The position numbers were made by a program, and so were the translations under genes. A stretch of 64,000 nt of DNA from Schlesneria sphaerica (lineage in GTDB: Bacteria > Planctomycetota > Planctomycetia > Planctomycetales > Planctomycetaceae): positions 1,426,001 to 1,490,000 of the forward strand of contig NZ_CP172346.1 of NCBI RefSeq assembly GCF_044336245.1, written 5' to 3'. The stretch's first letter is position 1, and each line of letters starts with the position of its first letter. The notes beneath the pieces are model-generated. The model was not told the origin of the DNA and searched no databases. It saw only the letters and a list, made by a program, of their open reading frames with translations. Shown one piece after another: positions 44,369-53,574 of this stretch.

Positions 44369-46336
44369 CTACTGCTTCGGAATCTTGATTTCCTTTGTCG
44401 CCACCTTGTCGTAATTCGGATTGCGGTAGGATTCGACAAATTTCATTGCGAATCCACTATCCAGTTCCCATTGCGCCCGTCGCGCCCACGGAGTTCGCGG
44501 ATGATTAGCGATGACATCCAGAAGCTCTTGTCGCGCGGTGTCGAGTTGCCGTTTCAATTCGTCGAAGTCCACTTTCGTCTGCTGAATCTGTTCTTTGTCT
44601 GGTTCGAGCAGTTCATGGACGCGGTGAATGTCCCAGCTGTTATTCATGGGATTCGAGGGCATCGGTCGCTGTTTTCGGTGTTGGTCCAGCGCCAGCAACA
44701 ACTGGAACAACCGTACCCGATAAGCCAGGCACTGTGCATGCATCAGCTCATAGTTGGCCCGCCAGCGCTGGGACGTTTCTCTTTCTCGCAATTTTTTGAC
44801 GGATTCCAGCACCCGCACCTGGTCGTTCAGCATCCCCATTGCGCGCAGGGCTCGTTTGAACGTTTCTTCACCCTGCTTATCGAAGGTGGAAGGGTCGGTG
44901 CTGTACCAGAGCTGCTGCATGTTCAGCTTCTCATCGGTGTGGGGATTGAGCGCCGCCACCACCTGCCACTGGGCTTCACGGAATTTGTGCTCGAAGCGGT
45001 CTTTGATGTAAACCTGTCGCGAGCTAAGGTCGGGAAGGTATTCTTTCATATCCAGGAGGTCGAACTTGCGCTGCTCGTGAGACCCTGCGCTTGTGAGGTT
45101 GTCTTCATTGCCAGGTAGCATGAAGAAGATTCCACCTGTCTGCTTCGCAATTCGCACCTGCTCGTAGGGGCCAAACCCGCTGGAAAACACGTCCCATCGG
45201 CCATGCAATCCGTCGAACTGCAAACACTCGGGCTCAGGAGTTTCGGGGCCTCGATTGATCGCGATCCAGTGGTTTAAGCCGTAGACAGGATCCTTCCAAA
45301 GGACATGCGCGTAGGGGTAACCGAAGACGGAGTAATGCCCGAGGAAATAGACGGGGGTACTCCGCAGTGAATTCGTTTTTGTGGAAGACCCTTTGCAGAT
45401 GGCGATCGTCTCTTCCACCTGATTGCCATCGTCACCCGACTCATCAGAAACGACGATCACGACCAGTTTACGATGCTGGCTGTTGGCGGCCTGGCGATAC
45501 TTCGAAACAGCGGCCTGGATGGCACCGCACATCTTCTCGACACCGCTCTCGTCAATTTTGATCTTGTCGATCGCACTCTTGATTTCGTCGATGTTCGAGG
45601 TTGGTTTCTTCGTATGTTCGTTGATTCCCTCGCCGAAGCTCATCACCGAAGTCAGCATAATCTCGTCTGAGATTTTCAGCTTGGCATCCGACTTCTGCAC
45701 GATTCCCAGTTCGTCATAGACTTTGTAGAAGCGTTCGCGGATCTCTTTCTGATCGTCGGTCATACTTTCAGATTCATCGAACAGCCAAACGACCAGCAGC
45801 TTTTGTTCTCGCATCAGCCGAACCAGTTCCTGGGTCATCTGGCCGAGCGCCGCGCCGTAGCCTTCTACGACCCGTCCGATATCGCCGGTCACCTGCCCCG
45901 ACCCCAAATCGTCCGAGATAATATTGAGGCCCGGCAGGCTGATGTTGCCGACGTTGACTTTGACGGTCGGTTCCTGCAGGCTCGAAGCTTCCTCGAGCTT
46001 CTGCTGCGCGACAACAGGTCCTCCGCTCCCACCCGTTGCCAGTCCGCTCGTCGCCATCGCCCCCGCAACGTAATTCACGGTTTCAGCCGCTTCGGTCGAC
46101 TGTTCTACGTCTTCGTTAAATTCTTCTTGAGCCCGTTCATCCGTGAAAACAGAATCCACAATCATCTGCAACTGGTCCATCGGACCTTTGAAGACAATGA
46201 ACGACAATGCCACGAGAGCGGCAGCGTGAATAAAAAATGAAACCGCCAGACCAGAAAGTACGCTGGAACGGAAATTTCGAGACGCAGGTCGACCTTCGGT
46301 TTCGGGATGTCCGTCTGTCGGGGTGTGGGAGTTCAT
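44369..46336 (-). CDS. TonB-like-anchored vWA-domain protein 2
   Basis: About 655 residues (Met at 46354 also possible). One membrane segment VLSGLAVSFFIHAAALVALSFIVF with SxxxH (Ser33, His37), placing the rest in the periplasm. A linker with acidic and Gly-rich parts leads to a von Willebrand A domain ~170-400: LLVVWLFDESESMTDD gives MIDAS DxSxS (Asp187, Ser189, Ser191); VIVVSDESGDDG gives the distal Asp. SSGFGPYEQVRIAKQTGGIFF follows. C-terminal ~250 residues are helical (QRWRANYELMHAQCLAYRVRLFQLLLAL; ANHPRTPWARRAQWEL). Paralogue of the next upstream gene, 68-86 bp away. vWA domains make metal-dependent protein contacts; ligand unknown. Confidence 0.82.
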   Translation of the reverse strand: MNSHTPTDGHPETEGRPASRNFRSSVLSGLAVSFFIHAAALVALSFIVFKGPMDQLQMIVDSVFTDERAQEEFNEDVEQSTEAAETVNYVAGAMATSGLATGGSGGPVVAQQKLEEASSLQEPTVKVNVGNISLPGLNIISDDLGSGQVTGDIGRVVEGYGAALGQMTQELVRLMREQKLLVVWLFDESESMTDDQKEIRERFYKVYDELGIVQKSDAKLKISDEIMLTSVMSFGEGINEHTKKPTSNIDEIKSAIDKIKIDESGVEKMCGAIQAAVSKYRQAANSQHRKLVVIVVSDESGDDGNQVEETIAICKGSSTKTNSLRSTPVYFLGHYSVFGYPYAHVLWKDPVYGLNHWIAINRGPETPEPECLQFDGLHGRWDVFSSGFGPYEQVRIAKQTGGIFFMLPGNEDNLTSAGSHEQRKFDLLDMKEYLPDLSSRQVYIKDRFEHKFREAQWQVVAALNPHTDEKLNMQQLWYSTDPSTFDKQGEETFKRALRAMGMLNDQVRVLESVKKLRERETSQRWRANYELMHAQCLAYRVRLFQLLLALDQHRKQRPMPSNPMNNSWDIHRVHELLEPDKEQIQQTKVDFDELKRQLDTARQELLDVIANHPRTPWARRAQWELDSGFAMKFVESYRNPNYDKVATKEIKIPKQ

Positions 46337-46422
46337 ATCTGGACTCTCGAACATGAGTAGATCACTCGGATTCCGACTGCAGCAGTCTGCTAACAGGAGT
46401 TCCCCTGAGCTAACCGGAGCTC

Positions 46423-48354
46423 TTAGATGTCGCGACGGACAGGTTCAGGAGGAGCTTCTTTTTTCGTCTTTTTCTTGGTCACGGGATCGGTGACTTCGAT
46501 AAATTTCGGACCCGCCTTCTGATTGCCGGCGGTCATGACGGGATTAGGGTCATAATGGGATTCTTTCCACTCCCATCCCATCGGCACGCTCTTTTCCCGT
46601 TCGGCGAGCAGTGCCCAAGGTGTCCCGGGATGATCGTCAATCACCTGACTCAGGTACTCGTTGGCTTTCGCGGCCATCTTCTTTGTGGCTGCTCCGGATG
46701 TAATTTCTTTTGACGGAACTAAGTTCCATTTATTACTGCCCGGAGTCTCGAATCGTTTGGGATTCGACTTCATTTCCGCCAGCATGGTGTTATAGCCAAA
46801 TGCACGGACACGAAGAGCCAGCGTGCGGCCCATCGCCAGATCGTAGCTCGCCTTCCAGCGTGCTTCCTTGATCTTTGCTCGATCCTTTTCTCCCTGCTCA
46901 AGCACGCGCAACAAGGTGTCCAGACTTAAGTCCAGATCCGCGATCGGCTTCTGAGCTTCGGTCAGTTCCTGACGCAGCACCGTATCGTTGTCAGACTTGA
47001 AGTCGAGCCGCGGCATCGAAATGCTGAGCACCTTGCGGCGTTGCGTCTCACTAACGACGGCGGCGCACGCTTCCACCAGAGACGATTTCGCCTTGTTTTT
47101 GCGAAGATCCTGTTCGAGCATCGGGATTGGACGATAGTCCGGTGCATAGTTTCGCATGACAGCGGGATCGAATCGGTGCTGGCCGCGTCCGTTATCCGCA
47201 ATGAAATAGAGCCCATTTGTTTCGGCACAGAGTCGTGTCAGACCGTACGGACCAAAACCTGAAGACATGTCATCGAGGTCATAACTGTTGGCTCCCCAGA
47301 ACCCCAGTCGGACCAGTTCCGGGAAGAACGATTCAGGGCCTTTCTGCATCACCCCGATCACCATTTCACCCGTTTCCAGCTCGAACTGGGTTTCGACAGT
47401 TTCCCGGCCGAACGGGGCGGAATCACCGACGCAGTAGCACCGCATCTGGTACTTGCTGCAGTTCGCGATCGCCTGTTCCAGTTGAGCCGAATCGGAACCC
47501 GCCTCATCCGTCACGACGATGAGCATGACGCGGTTGTGCTTGTCGCTCTGCGACTTATATCTGTTCGCAACCTGATTAACGGCAGAAAAGGTATTTTCGA
47601 TCCCGGAGGAGTTCGTCTCTGACTTGATCTTCCGTACAACTTTGACGAGTTCAGCGGGATCATCGACTGGCTTCTCCGTCACGATCGTGCACTTCTCGTC
47701 AAAGATCGCGACAGCGCTGCGGAGCGCCGTATCCGCTCCGACATCAAGCTGGGTCAATTGCTTATAAACATTCTCGACACGGTCCGCAATCTGGGCTCGC
47801 CGACCAGACAGCGATGGAGAGACATCGAACAACCACACAACCAGCGTTTTCTTTTCGCGCAGGGAGTTCGCAATCTCCCACGAGAGACGGTCGATCGCCC
47901 CTTCAACTCCCCCCACATGTTCGGTCGCACCTGAGGTGGCCACTGCCGCCAGCACGTCCGACTTGGCTGGTTGCGGAAGTTCGTCCACCACAGGTGTGGC
48001 GACGGTGAAGTTGGAATCGACCGTTTTTTCAATTTCGACCTGGGCATCTTTTGACAGGACCGTCGAGGCCTCTTGCGATGCCGAGAACGTGTTGGTATCC
48101 CCTTCGTTCCCAACTTGATCGCTCATCGCTGTATCGAATTTATGCTGCAGCGGATCGTCGTCTTCCTGATCCATGACGGTGGTGATGGTCGACATCAGGT
48201 CAACTTTTTGAGCGAACTTAATCAGCCCCAAAGTTCCCAGAAAAGCGACATGCAGAACCAGACTGATGAGACACGCCAGCAGCAGCGAACGAGGAATCCG
48301 AGTGCTCTCGACCTGCATTTCAAAAACTTCAGGCTGTGATGCATTTGTGCTCAC
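46423..48354 (-). CDS. TonB-like-anchored vWA-domain protein 1
   Basis: 643 residues from GTG 48354, chosen because AGGAG lies six nt upstream; the frame also extends to a TTG at 48396. One membrane segment LLLACLISLVLHVAFLGTLGLIKF with SxxxH (Ser31, His35). Long Ser/Thr/Asp linker, then a vWA domain ~165-390: LVVWLFDVSPSLSGRR gives MIDAS DxSxS (Asp177, Ser179, Ser181), VMLIVVTDEAGSD the distal Asp, and SSGFGPYGLTRLCAETNGLYF. Helical C-terminus with EARWKASYDLAMGRTLALRVRAF and DDHPGTPWALLA, shared with the downstream paralogue. The end is Lys/Pro-rich. First gene of the three-gene run. Confidence 0.82.
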   Translation of the reverse strand: MSTNASQPEVFEMQVESTRIPRSLLLACLISLVLHVAFLGTLGLIKFAQKVDLMSTITTVMDQEDDDPLQHKFDTAMSDQVGNEGDTNTFSASQEASTVLSKDAQVEIEKTVDSNFTVATPVVDELPQPAKSDVLAAVATSGATEHVGGVEGAIDRLSWEIANSLREKKTLVVWLFDVSPSLSGRRAQIADRVENVYKQLTQLDVGADTALRSAVAIFDEKCTIVTEKPVDDPAELVKVVRKIKSETNSSGIENTFSAVNQVANRYKSQSDKHNRVMLIVVTDEAGSDSAQLEQAIANCSKYQMRCYCVGDSAPFGRETVETQFELETGEMVIGVMQKGPESFFPELVRLGFWGANSYDLDDMSSGFGPYGLTRLCAETNGLYFIADNGRGQHRFDPAVMRNYAPDYRPIPMLEQDLRKNKAKSSLVEACAAVVSETQRRKVLSISMPRLDFKSDNDTVLRQELTEAQKPIADLDLSLDTLLRVLEQGEKDRAKIKEARWKASYDLAMGRTLALRVRAFGYNTMLAEMKSNPKRFETPGSNKWNLVPSKEITSGAATKKMAAKANEYLSQVIDDHPGTPWALLAEREKSVPMGWEWKESHYDPNPVMTAGNQKAGPKFIEVTDPVTKKKTKKEAPPEPVRRDI

Positions 48355-49004
48355 GAGCAGCTCCTGTATTGACGTATCTCGTCGCGAAGTCAGCAATCTG
48401 GAAGAAAAGTCCCGATTCCTCTTCCCCGTTCACCAAAGTTCAATCTACTCCGTCGCATAGGTCCATTCAATTGCTGCACTCGTTTCGACCGATTCCGCTG
48501 AAGCAATTCTCCGCCGTCTCTCATCACCGAACACTGGCTCAGAGGAGGCTCAATCCGCAGCCCCAGGCCAGCGCGACTCCCTCAAGAAGATCGCTCTAGC
48601 AATAATACCTCCGATACCCCGAAAAAGTTCGTTTTTGTGGGTCGTCCAACCCCCTGACCCAAATTCCTGACCTGCTGTTTTCCGTATCGCCCCGGAATTT
48701 CGCCCCTGCGGCGTCCGGACCGACCGCGATCCGGGAGTCACGTTGCCTCCCTTCCGATCCCGCTATGAATCCGTTGCAGGGATGCGACGGATGGGGTGGT
48801 CGATCTCGATGGACCTGCTGCAGCAGATGCTCCCACCTTATCAAAGGTACAGTCTGCGGTCCTCTATTTCTGCGTCTCGTCGGATTCTTTTCGGTCGCGA
48901 CTCAATCGCCAACCCGCCCCAGTCGAATTCAGAGGGAATCAAACTGCACCGTCGGCGTCATCGGGTCAACGACCGACAATTCATCCCGCGATCTGGCAGG
49001 AATG
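48355..49004. other. Intergenic region, ~650 bp
   Basis: Divergent spacer between the vWA locus and the DUF2334 gene. Contains an open frame upstream of 49005 that looks like leader rather than protein (Cys/Arg/Ser-rich, no conservation-like pattern). No promoter pair picked out. Confidence 0.35.
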
Positions 49005-49763
49005 ATGAGCGAACCAATCACTCTCGACTATTCTCGCGTCTTTTGCGTGATGCTGCACGATGTGGCCCCGATTTACGAGCGGCACGTGGCTCAATTCACG
49101 TCCACGCTGGCGCCGCTGATCGGAAATCAAATGTCAGCCGCCGTGGTTCCCTGCTGGGATGGGGAGGAACTGACAGAAAAAGACCGGCCATTCCTGGAAC
49201 GCGTGAAAGCAGAATACGGCAACATCCAGCTGCACGGGTTTGAGCATTTTCGTCGCAAGGGAAGCGGCTGGGTCTCACGCATTGCCGATGGCAAGGACGA
49301 GATGAATGGGCTGGACGACGCCGAAACGGACTGGCGACTGGCAGAAGGACAGAAGATTCTGACCCGCTGGTTCGGTGAACCCGCGCGAGGTTTCATCGCC
49401 CCGACTTACAACATTGGACTGGCGACCCCGGAACGACTCGCACGTTTCGGAATGCACTACACCGTCGGGTACAAACGTGTTATTACGTCGGACGGCCAGC
49501 AACTCCCTCTTTCTTCCTGGATTTGGGACGTCTCGCCGATTCGTTTTCTCTGCCTCCTCGGCTACCGGTACGGACAACTCCAATACCGGTTTCGTCGTCA
49601 GGCCTGTCCCTGCGTCGTGCTGCATCCCCTTGACCTGGACCGTGGCTTCCTGCCTCAGATCGAGCGCACCGTTACGAGACTGCTGCGTGCGGGGCGACAG
49701 CCGATTCTGCTCGAATCTCTCGGTTTGGGGCAGCCGCTGCAACCGAAGGCGACTGCGGTGTGA
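49005..49763 (+). CDS. DUF2334-type polysaccharide deacetylase-like protein
   Basis: 252 residues from MSEPITLDY (GGCAGGA just upstream; ATG 49002 is equally close). NodB-fold features: CVMLHDVAPIYERH (metal Asp near residue 15), VVPCWDG, NIQLHGFEHFRRKGSGW with HGxxH-like metal His residues, GFIAPTYNIGLATPERL (RFxxP-like substrate motif) and VVLHPLDLD near the end. Family members remove acyl groups from cell-surface glycans or act in hopanoid and sugar-lipid pathways; substrate unknown. No signal peptide. Its last 92 bp overlap the 3' end of the glycosyltransferase gene on the other strand. Confidence 0.82.
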   Translation: MSEPITLDYSRVFCVMLHDVAPIYERHVAQFTSTLAPLIGNQMSAAVVPCWDGEELTEKDRPFLERVKAEYGNIQLHGFEHFRRKGSGWVSRIADGKDEMNGLDDAETDWRLAEGQKILTRWFGEPARGFIAPTYNIGLATPERLARFGMHYTVGYKRVITSDGQQLPLSSWIWDVSPIRFLCLLGYRYGQLQYRFRRQACPCVVLHPLDLDRGFLPQIERTVTRLLRAGRQPILLESLGLGQPLQPKATAV

Positions 49764-50949
49764 CCAGCCGGTTGGCTGTAAAGGCCGCACCGCGCCAGTA
49801 AGTTCTGACAATTCCCGCTCGTGCCAGCGCTGCCCGCAGCGACGCGGCAATCGCAAATGCCCGGCCCACGGGAGCCAGTATCGCCACCGACACCGGTGCA
49901 CCAATTAAACGATAGACGGTGAAATCCAAACCGGTTCGACACAGATAAGCCCACAGAAACGCCGGCATCGCTCCCCGGACGAAGTAGCCCAAGTCACCCG
50001 TACGGACCACGTGTACCGCCCCGAGAATCACGGCGCAAAGCGGGAGATAGGTCATAATCGACATCCGCAGCACCGTGATCATCAACTGGCGAATCGTCAG
50101 CGCCCCGGCCAGGATCCGGCTCCAGCCATCCCATGACTCCCGCATGCTTCCATAGGAGCGTGTATTGTAGAATTTCAGAGCCTGCGCGAGCCCCGTTCGG
50201 TAGCCGGCTCGTTTATAGGCACGGGCCAGTTCGAAATCTTCACTCACCTTTGTCCGTACGGTAGACCAGCCCCCCAGTCGCTCAAACGCGGCACGGTCTG
50301 TCATAATAAACGCGCCGTTGGCGAAGGTATCGGGCCAGTCGGGATCCTCAACCCGTTCAGGGCGCAACCATTGCAGAACGACTTCCGAACAGGCGGGGAC
50401 AACAAGCTGTTCCCTCAGCGAAGGCATCGTGTAGCAGGCCCCGATCGTAAAGAAGTTCAGTCCCCGGCTCTCAAATTCGCTGACAGCAGTTCGCAGTGCC
50501 GATGGTGCGAGAAACTCACAATCCGAATCCGTGAACAGCAGCAGTTTGCCCGTCGCGAGTGCCATCGCACGATCCAGTGCGTGAGGTTTGCCGAACCAGC
50601 CTTCCGGCAGTGATTCGATGTGTAAGACACGCACCTGATCGGGAAATTCACGAGACAGTCGATCGAGAATCGTCGCCGTTTGATCCGTGCTGCGGTCATT
50701 GACCGCGATCACTTCCAGGTCCGGATAGTCCTGCCTCAACAGTGATCGAATACAGACTTCAACGCATTCTTGTTCATTCCGGGCCGGAACGATGACACTG
50801 AGTCGTTGCGGATTTGCCTGAGTCGTTCCCGGAGGAAGCGGCCTTAAAATCCTGTGCCGATTACGGTTGGCCTTAATGACGACCGCCAGAACGGCGCACC
50901 ATGCCGTAGCGATAAGCCAGGCAACAAGCTGGACGGGGAACGAGTTCAT
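49672..50949 (-). CDS. Family 2 glycosyltransferase, membrane-anchored
   Basis: 425 residues from MNSFPVQL (AGGT upstream); an in-frame Met lies at 51021. One N-terminal membrane segment (LVAWLIATAWCAVLAVVIKA). GT-A domain: LSVIVPARNEQECVEVCIRSLLRQDYPDLEVIAVNDRSTDQT, LPEGWFGKPHALDRAMALATGKLLLFTDSDCEFL (DxD-type), NGAFIMTDRAAFERLGGW, and SEDFELARAYKRAGYR (acceptor-side ED). C-terminal membrane segments ~300-400. The P-x-GW-x-GK motif and layout resemble hopanoid/carotenoid-type GT2 enzymes (HpnB, CrtQ). Ends inside the convergent deacetylase gene. The two may belong to one glycolipid pathway; this is inference. Confidence 0.87.
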   Translation of the reverse strand: MNSFPVQLVAWLIATAWCAVLAVVIKANRNRHRILRPLPPGTTQANPQRLSVIVPARNEQECVEVCIRSLLRQDYPDLEVIAVNDRSTDQTATILDRLSREFPDQVRVLHIESLPEGWFGKPHALDRAMALATGKLLLFTDSDCEFLAPSALRTAVSEFESRGLNFFTIGACYTMPSLREQLVVPACSEVVLQWLRPERVEDPDWPDTFANGAFIMTDRAAFERLGGWSTVRTKVSEDFELARAYKRAGYRTGLAQALKFYNTRSYGSMRESWDGWSRILAGALTIRQLMITVLRMSIMTYLPLCAVILGAVHVVRTGDLGYFVRGAMPAFLWAYLCRTGLDFTVYRLIGAPVSVAILAPVGRAFAIAASLRAALARAGIVRTYWRGAAFTANRLVTPQSPSVAAAAPNREIRAESAVAPHAAVS

Positions 50950-51371
50950 AGGAGACCTGAACGGTATTTCGAGCGGCAATCCAAAAGCAGCAACGCACGC
51001 CGCCAGCTCGAAATTGGACAAACGGAATCAGACTGTCGCTCAGAGAAGCCGATGACTTCTTCAGAGCCACCACGCAGCCGAAACCTAGGTCGTAATAGAC
51101 TGAATGCAAATTAACGATTCTGGCAGTCAGTGAAATTAAGCATTCTGAAGCAATGAGCCGCCCCTTGCGGGAGTTTGGCGTCAGGCAAAATGAGAGGTCT
51201 CCACAGGTCCATCGACCTTGTACAGAGGCGGTCAGAGCCGTCCAAAACAGTACTTGAGTGGTCCTTGTAAGAGACCACGATTGCCGTGCGGATTGCACCG
51301 GCAGTGCGTTCACTAACGAATTTGCAGAATGTCAGCACACCGTCGAGATTCCTGAGTCAGAGGACTGGTGA
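50950..51371. other. Intergenic region, ~420 bp
   Basis: Divergent spacer between the glycosyltransferase and MFS genes. A 6-bp inverted repeat GTGGTC/GACCAC (51258-51263, 51273-51278) could be an operator. No gene recognised. Confidence 0.35.
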
Positions 51372-52664
51372 GTGCCAAACGCATCGACGCACGAAACGAT
51401 TCGCACGGGGACCCCTTCGGCGTCCCTCGTTCTTCTGGCGTTCCTGGGATTCATCAGTCTGGGATTGCCGGACGCAGCCATTGGTGTCGCGTGGCCGTCA
51501 ATCCGTGACACTTATCAACTTCGGCAGCCAGCTCTCGGACTGCTGCTGGTGGTCTCTGGCCTGGGTTATCTGGCGAGCAGTTTTACATATGGGCGATTCG
51601 GCCGTTCCTGGCAGATCGGATGGATTCTCTGTGCGAGCACGGCCATGGTCGGGCTGGCCATGCTGGGATTTGCCTGCTCTCCCTGGTGGAGCGTCGTGCT
51701 GCTGTGCAGTTGCCTGCACGGGGTGGGCTCCGGAGCGATCGACTCAGGACTCAATGGCTATGCCGCACAACATCTTCCGGCTCGGCACGTCCTTTGGCTG
51801 CACGCGTTCTACTGCGCGGGAGTCATCTCAGGTCCGCTTGTGATGGCGTCCGTCTTTGCACGTGGTCAAACCTACCGGCAAGGCTATTTCTGGATTGCGT
51901 TGCTGCTACTAACGCTGTCACTGATCTTTCGCCTTGGCGTGACACAATGGAAAGGTGTTACCTCCGCAGCATCCTCGTCCGACTCGAGCATCAGTCTCAC
52001 GGCGGCCCTTGGACATCGGATTGTTCGTCTGCAGATACTGGCATTCTTCCTTTACACAGGGCTGGAAGTGGCAGTCAGCCAGTGGACCTACACCATCTTG
52101 ACAGAGCACCGCGGTGTTTCCTCGGTGGGGGCAAGTGCCGCAGTCGCCCTGTATTGGGCAGGGCTGCTCTGCGGTCGATTGCTCTTGGGAAATATCGTTG
52201 AGACGGTGGGCTGTGATCGCCTGGTACGCTATTCCCTTCTCGGGGCGTCAATCGGAGGAATCCTGTTCGCAGGCTCCCTGTTCCCGATCGAGGCGTCGCT
52301 GTTTGGCCTTGGTCTGGTAGGACTGGGATTCGCGGCGGTTTTTCCTTGCCTGATGACCAGGACCCTGAGTCGGCTCGGACAGGAACTGGCAACCGCCGCA
52401 GTAGGACTTCAGGTCGGTTGCGCGATGTCCGGCGGAGCCGTCGTTCCCGGAATCACGGGAATGATCGCCGACCGGTGGGGTCTGGCGACAGCGAGCGGAA
52501 CACTGGCAATCCTGATGATTGCCCTGTTCCTCCTTCATGAGGTCCTTCTCGTCCTACCCCGGCCACAGCCTGAACAAGACGTCGCTGTCAATCAGCCCAA
52601 GGTACTACTCACGAAGCCCCCACCCCCCATGGCGAGTCGCGAGACGACACACGAAGAGGGGTGA
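51372..52664 (+). CDS. Major facilitator superfamily transporter
   Basis: 430 residues, about 12 membrane segments. GTG start with AGAGGA eight nt upstream. First segment LVLLAFLGFISLGLPDAAIGVAWPSIR, loop 2-3 YGRFGRSWQIGW (reduced motif A), TM4-5 LHGVGSGAIDSGLNGYAA, the second half begins near RIVRLQILAFFLYTGLEVAVSQWTYT, with LLCGRLLLGNIVETVGCDRLV. The 'GxxxGxxDxxLN' in TM4 and the overall pattern recall the FucP/YbjJ-type sugar or drug branch, but substrate is not deducible. Long basic/Pro C-terminal tail. Faces the PEP-CTERM gene with a GC-rich hairpin between. Confidence 0.88.
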   Translation: MPNASTHETIRTGTPSASLVLLAFLGFISLGLPDAAIGVAWPSIRDTYQLRQPALGLLLVVSGLGYLASSFTYGRFGRSWQIGWILCASTAMVGLAMLGFACSPWWSVVLLCSCLHGVGSGAIDSGLNGYAAQHLPARHVLWLHAFYCAGVISGPLVMASVFARGQTYRQGYFWIALLLLTLSLIFRLGVTQWKGVTSAASSSDSSISLTAALGHRIVRLQILAFFLYTGLEVAVSQWTYTILTEHRGVSSVGASAAVALYWAGLLCGRLLLGNIVETVGCDRLVRYSLLGASIGGILFAGSLFPIEASLFGLGLVGLGFAAVFPCLMTRTLSRLGQELATAAVGLQVGCAMSGGAVVPGITGMIADRWGLATASGTLAILMIALFLLHEVLLVLPRPQPEQDVAVNQPKVLLTKPPPPMASRETTHEEG

Positions 52665-52746
52665 TGAGTAATTCGCTTCAAAAGTCCAGAACAGTCTTTG
52701 ACGGCCAGCTTCCACTCCGGTCAGTGAAGCCCTTCAATGGCAGAAT

Positions 52747-52784
52747 CCCCTCAACCCGCCTGAAAGATTTGGGCGGGGAGGGGG
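52747..52784. terminator. GC-rich hairpin between convergent genes
   Basis: CCCCTC-AA-CCCGCC (52747-52760) pairs with GGGCGGG-GAGGGG (52771-52784) around a 10-nt loop, with a 2-nt bulge. No T-tract. It sits between the MFS and PEP-CTERM stops. Confidence 0.5.
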
Positions 52785-52827
52785 ATCATGCGAACCGTGA
52801 GACTGGCGAACAGAGAATTGAAGTCTC

Positions 52828-53574
52828 TCAGACAGCGGCTGCTGCTCTACGGCGTCGGTAGGTGCGGATGGCGAAGCCGGCTCCCCCAAGTCCCAGCAGT
52901 GCGAAAGTCGATGGCTCGGGCGCGTGGTGGATAACGGCCTCGCCAGCGACTTGATTAGAACCTGCTGCCGTACCGAACTGGAAAATGACGTCGCTGATTT
53001 TGCTTCCCTCTGTGATGCCCTTGATCAGAATATCAAAGGTCGCCGACCCGAGAACCATGGGTGTATGCTGAACAATCGAAGGATTTGCGTTGCTGTATTT
53101 GCCCCCTAGTGCCGGATCGAAATTGCCTTTGCTGTCCGCACCAATGATCAGACGGTTCGGCTTTCCACCCGTAAGGGTCGTCAAGTCGACAGTGGACCCG
53201 CTGAGGGTTGCATCCCATCGGTTCAGTGGATCCGTCACACCGGCGGTGTAAGCCCCCCCGGAACTGATGTTGGTGATCAGCCCGCTTCCCGTGGTCGTAA
53301 GTGCACCCGACCCGGTCGCGCCACTGACCTTAAAGCTGATGGCACTCAACGTTTGAGCGTCGGCTTTCGGATTCGCGAACAGATTTGTCAGTGTCAGCTG
53401 AAGGCTGCCGTTGCTGAGCGTGAAAAACGCTTCAGCGTCGACGGAACCATCCTTTGTGGTTGATCCAGCCGGAGTGATGTATTGAATCTGTCCTGCCTGG
53501 ACAGTGGCCGCGGTGCTCAGCACCAGAAGTAACGTCAGGCTTCGTGCAAACTTCAGAGTCATCATTGGAATCAT
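52828..53574 (-). CDS. PEP-CTERM sorting-domain protein
   Basis: 248 residues from MIPMMTLKFARS (GAGGGA eight nt upstream); a frame from 53688 is too long. Signal peptide LTLLLVLSTAATVQA. The mature part is Ser/Thr/Gly-rich and probably all-beta (FFTLSNGSLQLTLTNLFANPKADAQTLSAISFKVSGATGSG...), like other secreted PEP-CTERM proteins. The sorting tripartite signal is clear: HAPEPSTFALLGLGGAGFAIRTYRRRR - the PEP motif, a hydrophobic stretch and a basic tail - read by an exosortase. No exosortase gene is in the window. Role in surface or biofilm matrix is known for the class, not shown here. Confidence 0.9.
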   Translation of the reverse strand: MIPMMTLKFARSLTLLLVLSTAATVQAGQIQYITPAGSTTKDGSVDAEAFFTLSNGSLQLTLTNLFANPKADAQTLSAISFKVSGATGSGALTTTGSGLITNISSGGAYTAGVTDPLNRWDATLSGSTVDLTTLTGGKPNRLIIGADSKGNFDPALGGKYSNANPSIVQHTPMVLGSATFDILIKGITEGSKISDVIFQFGTAAGSNQVAGEAVIHHAPEPSTFALLGLGGAGFAIRTYRRRRAAAAV

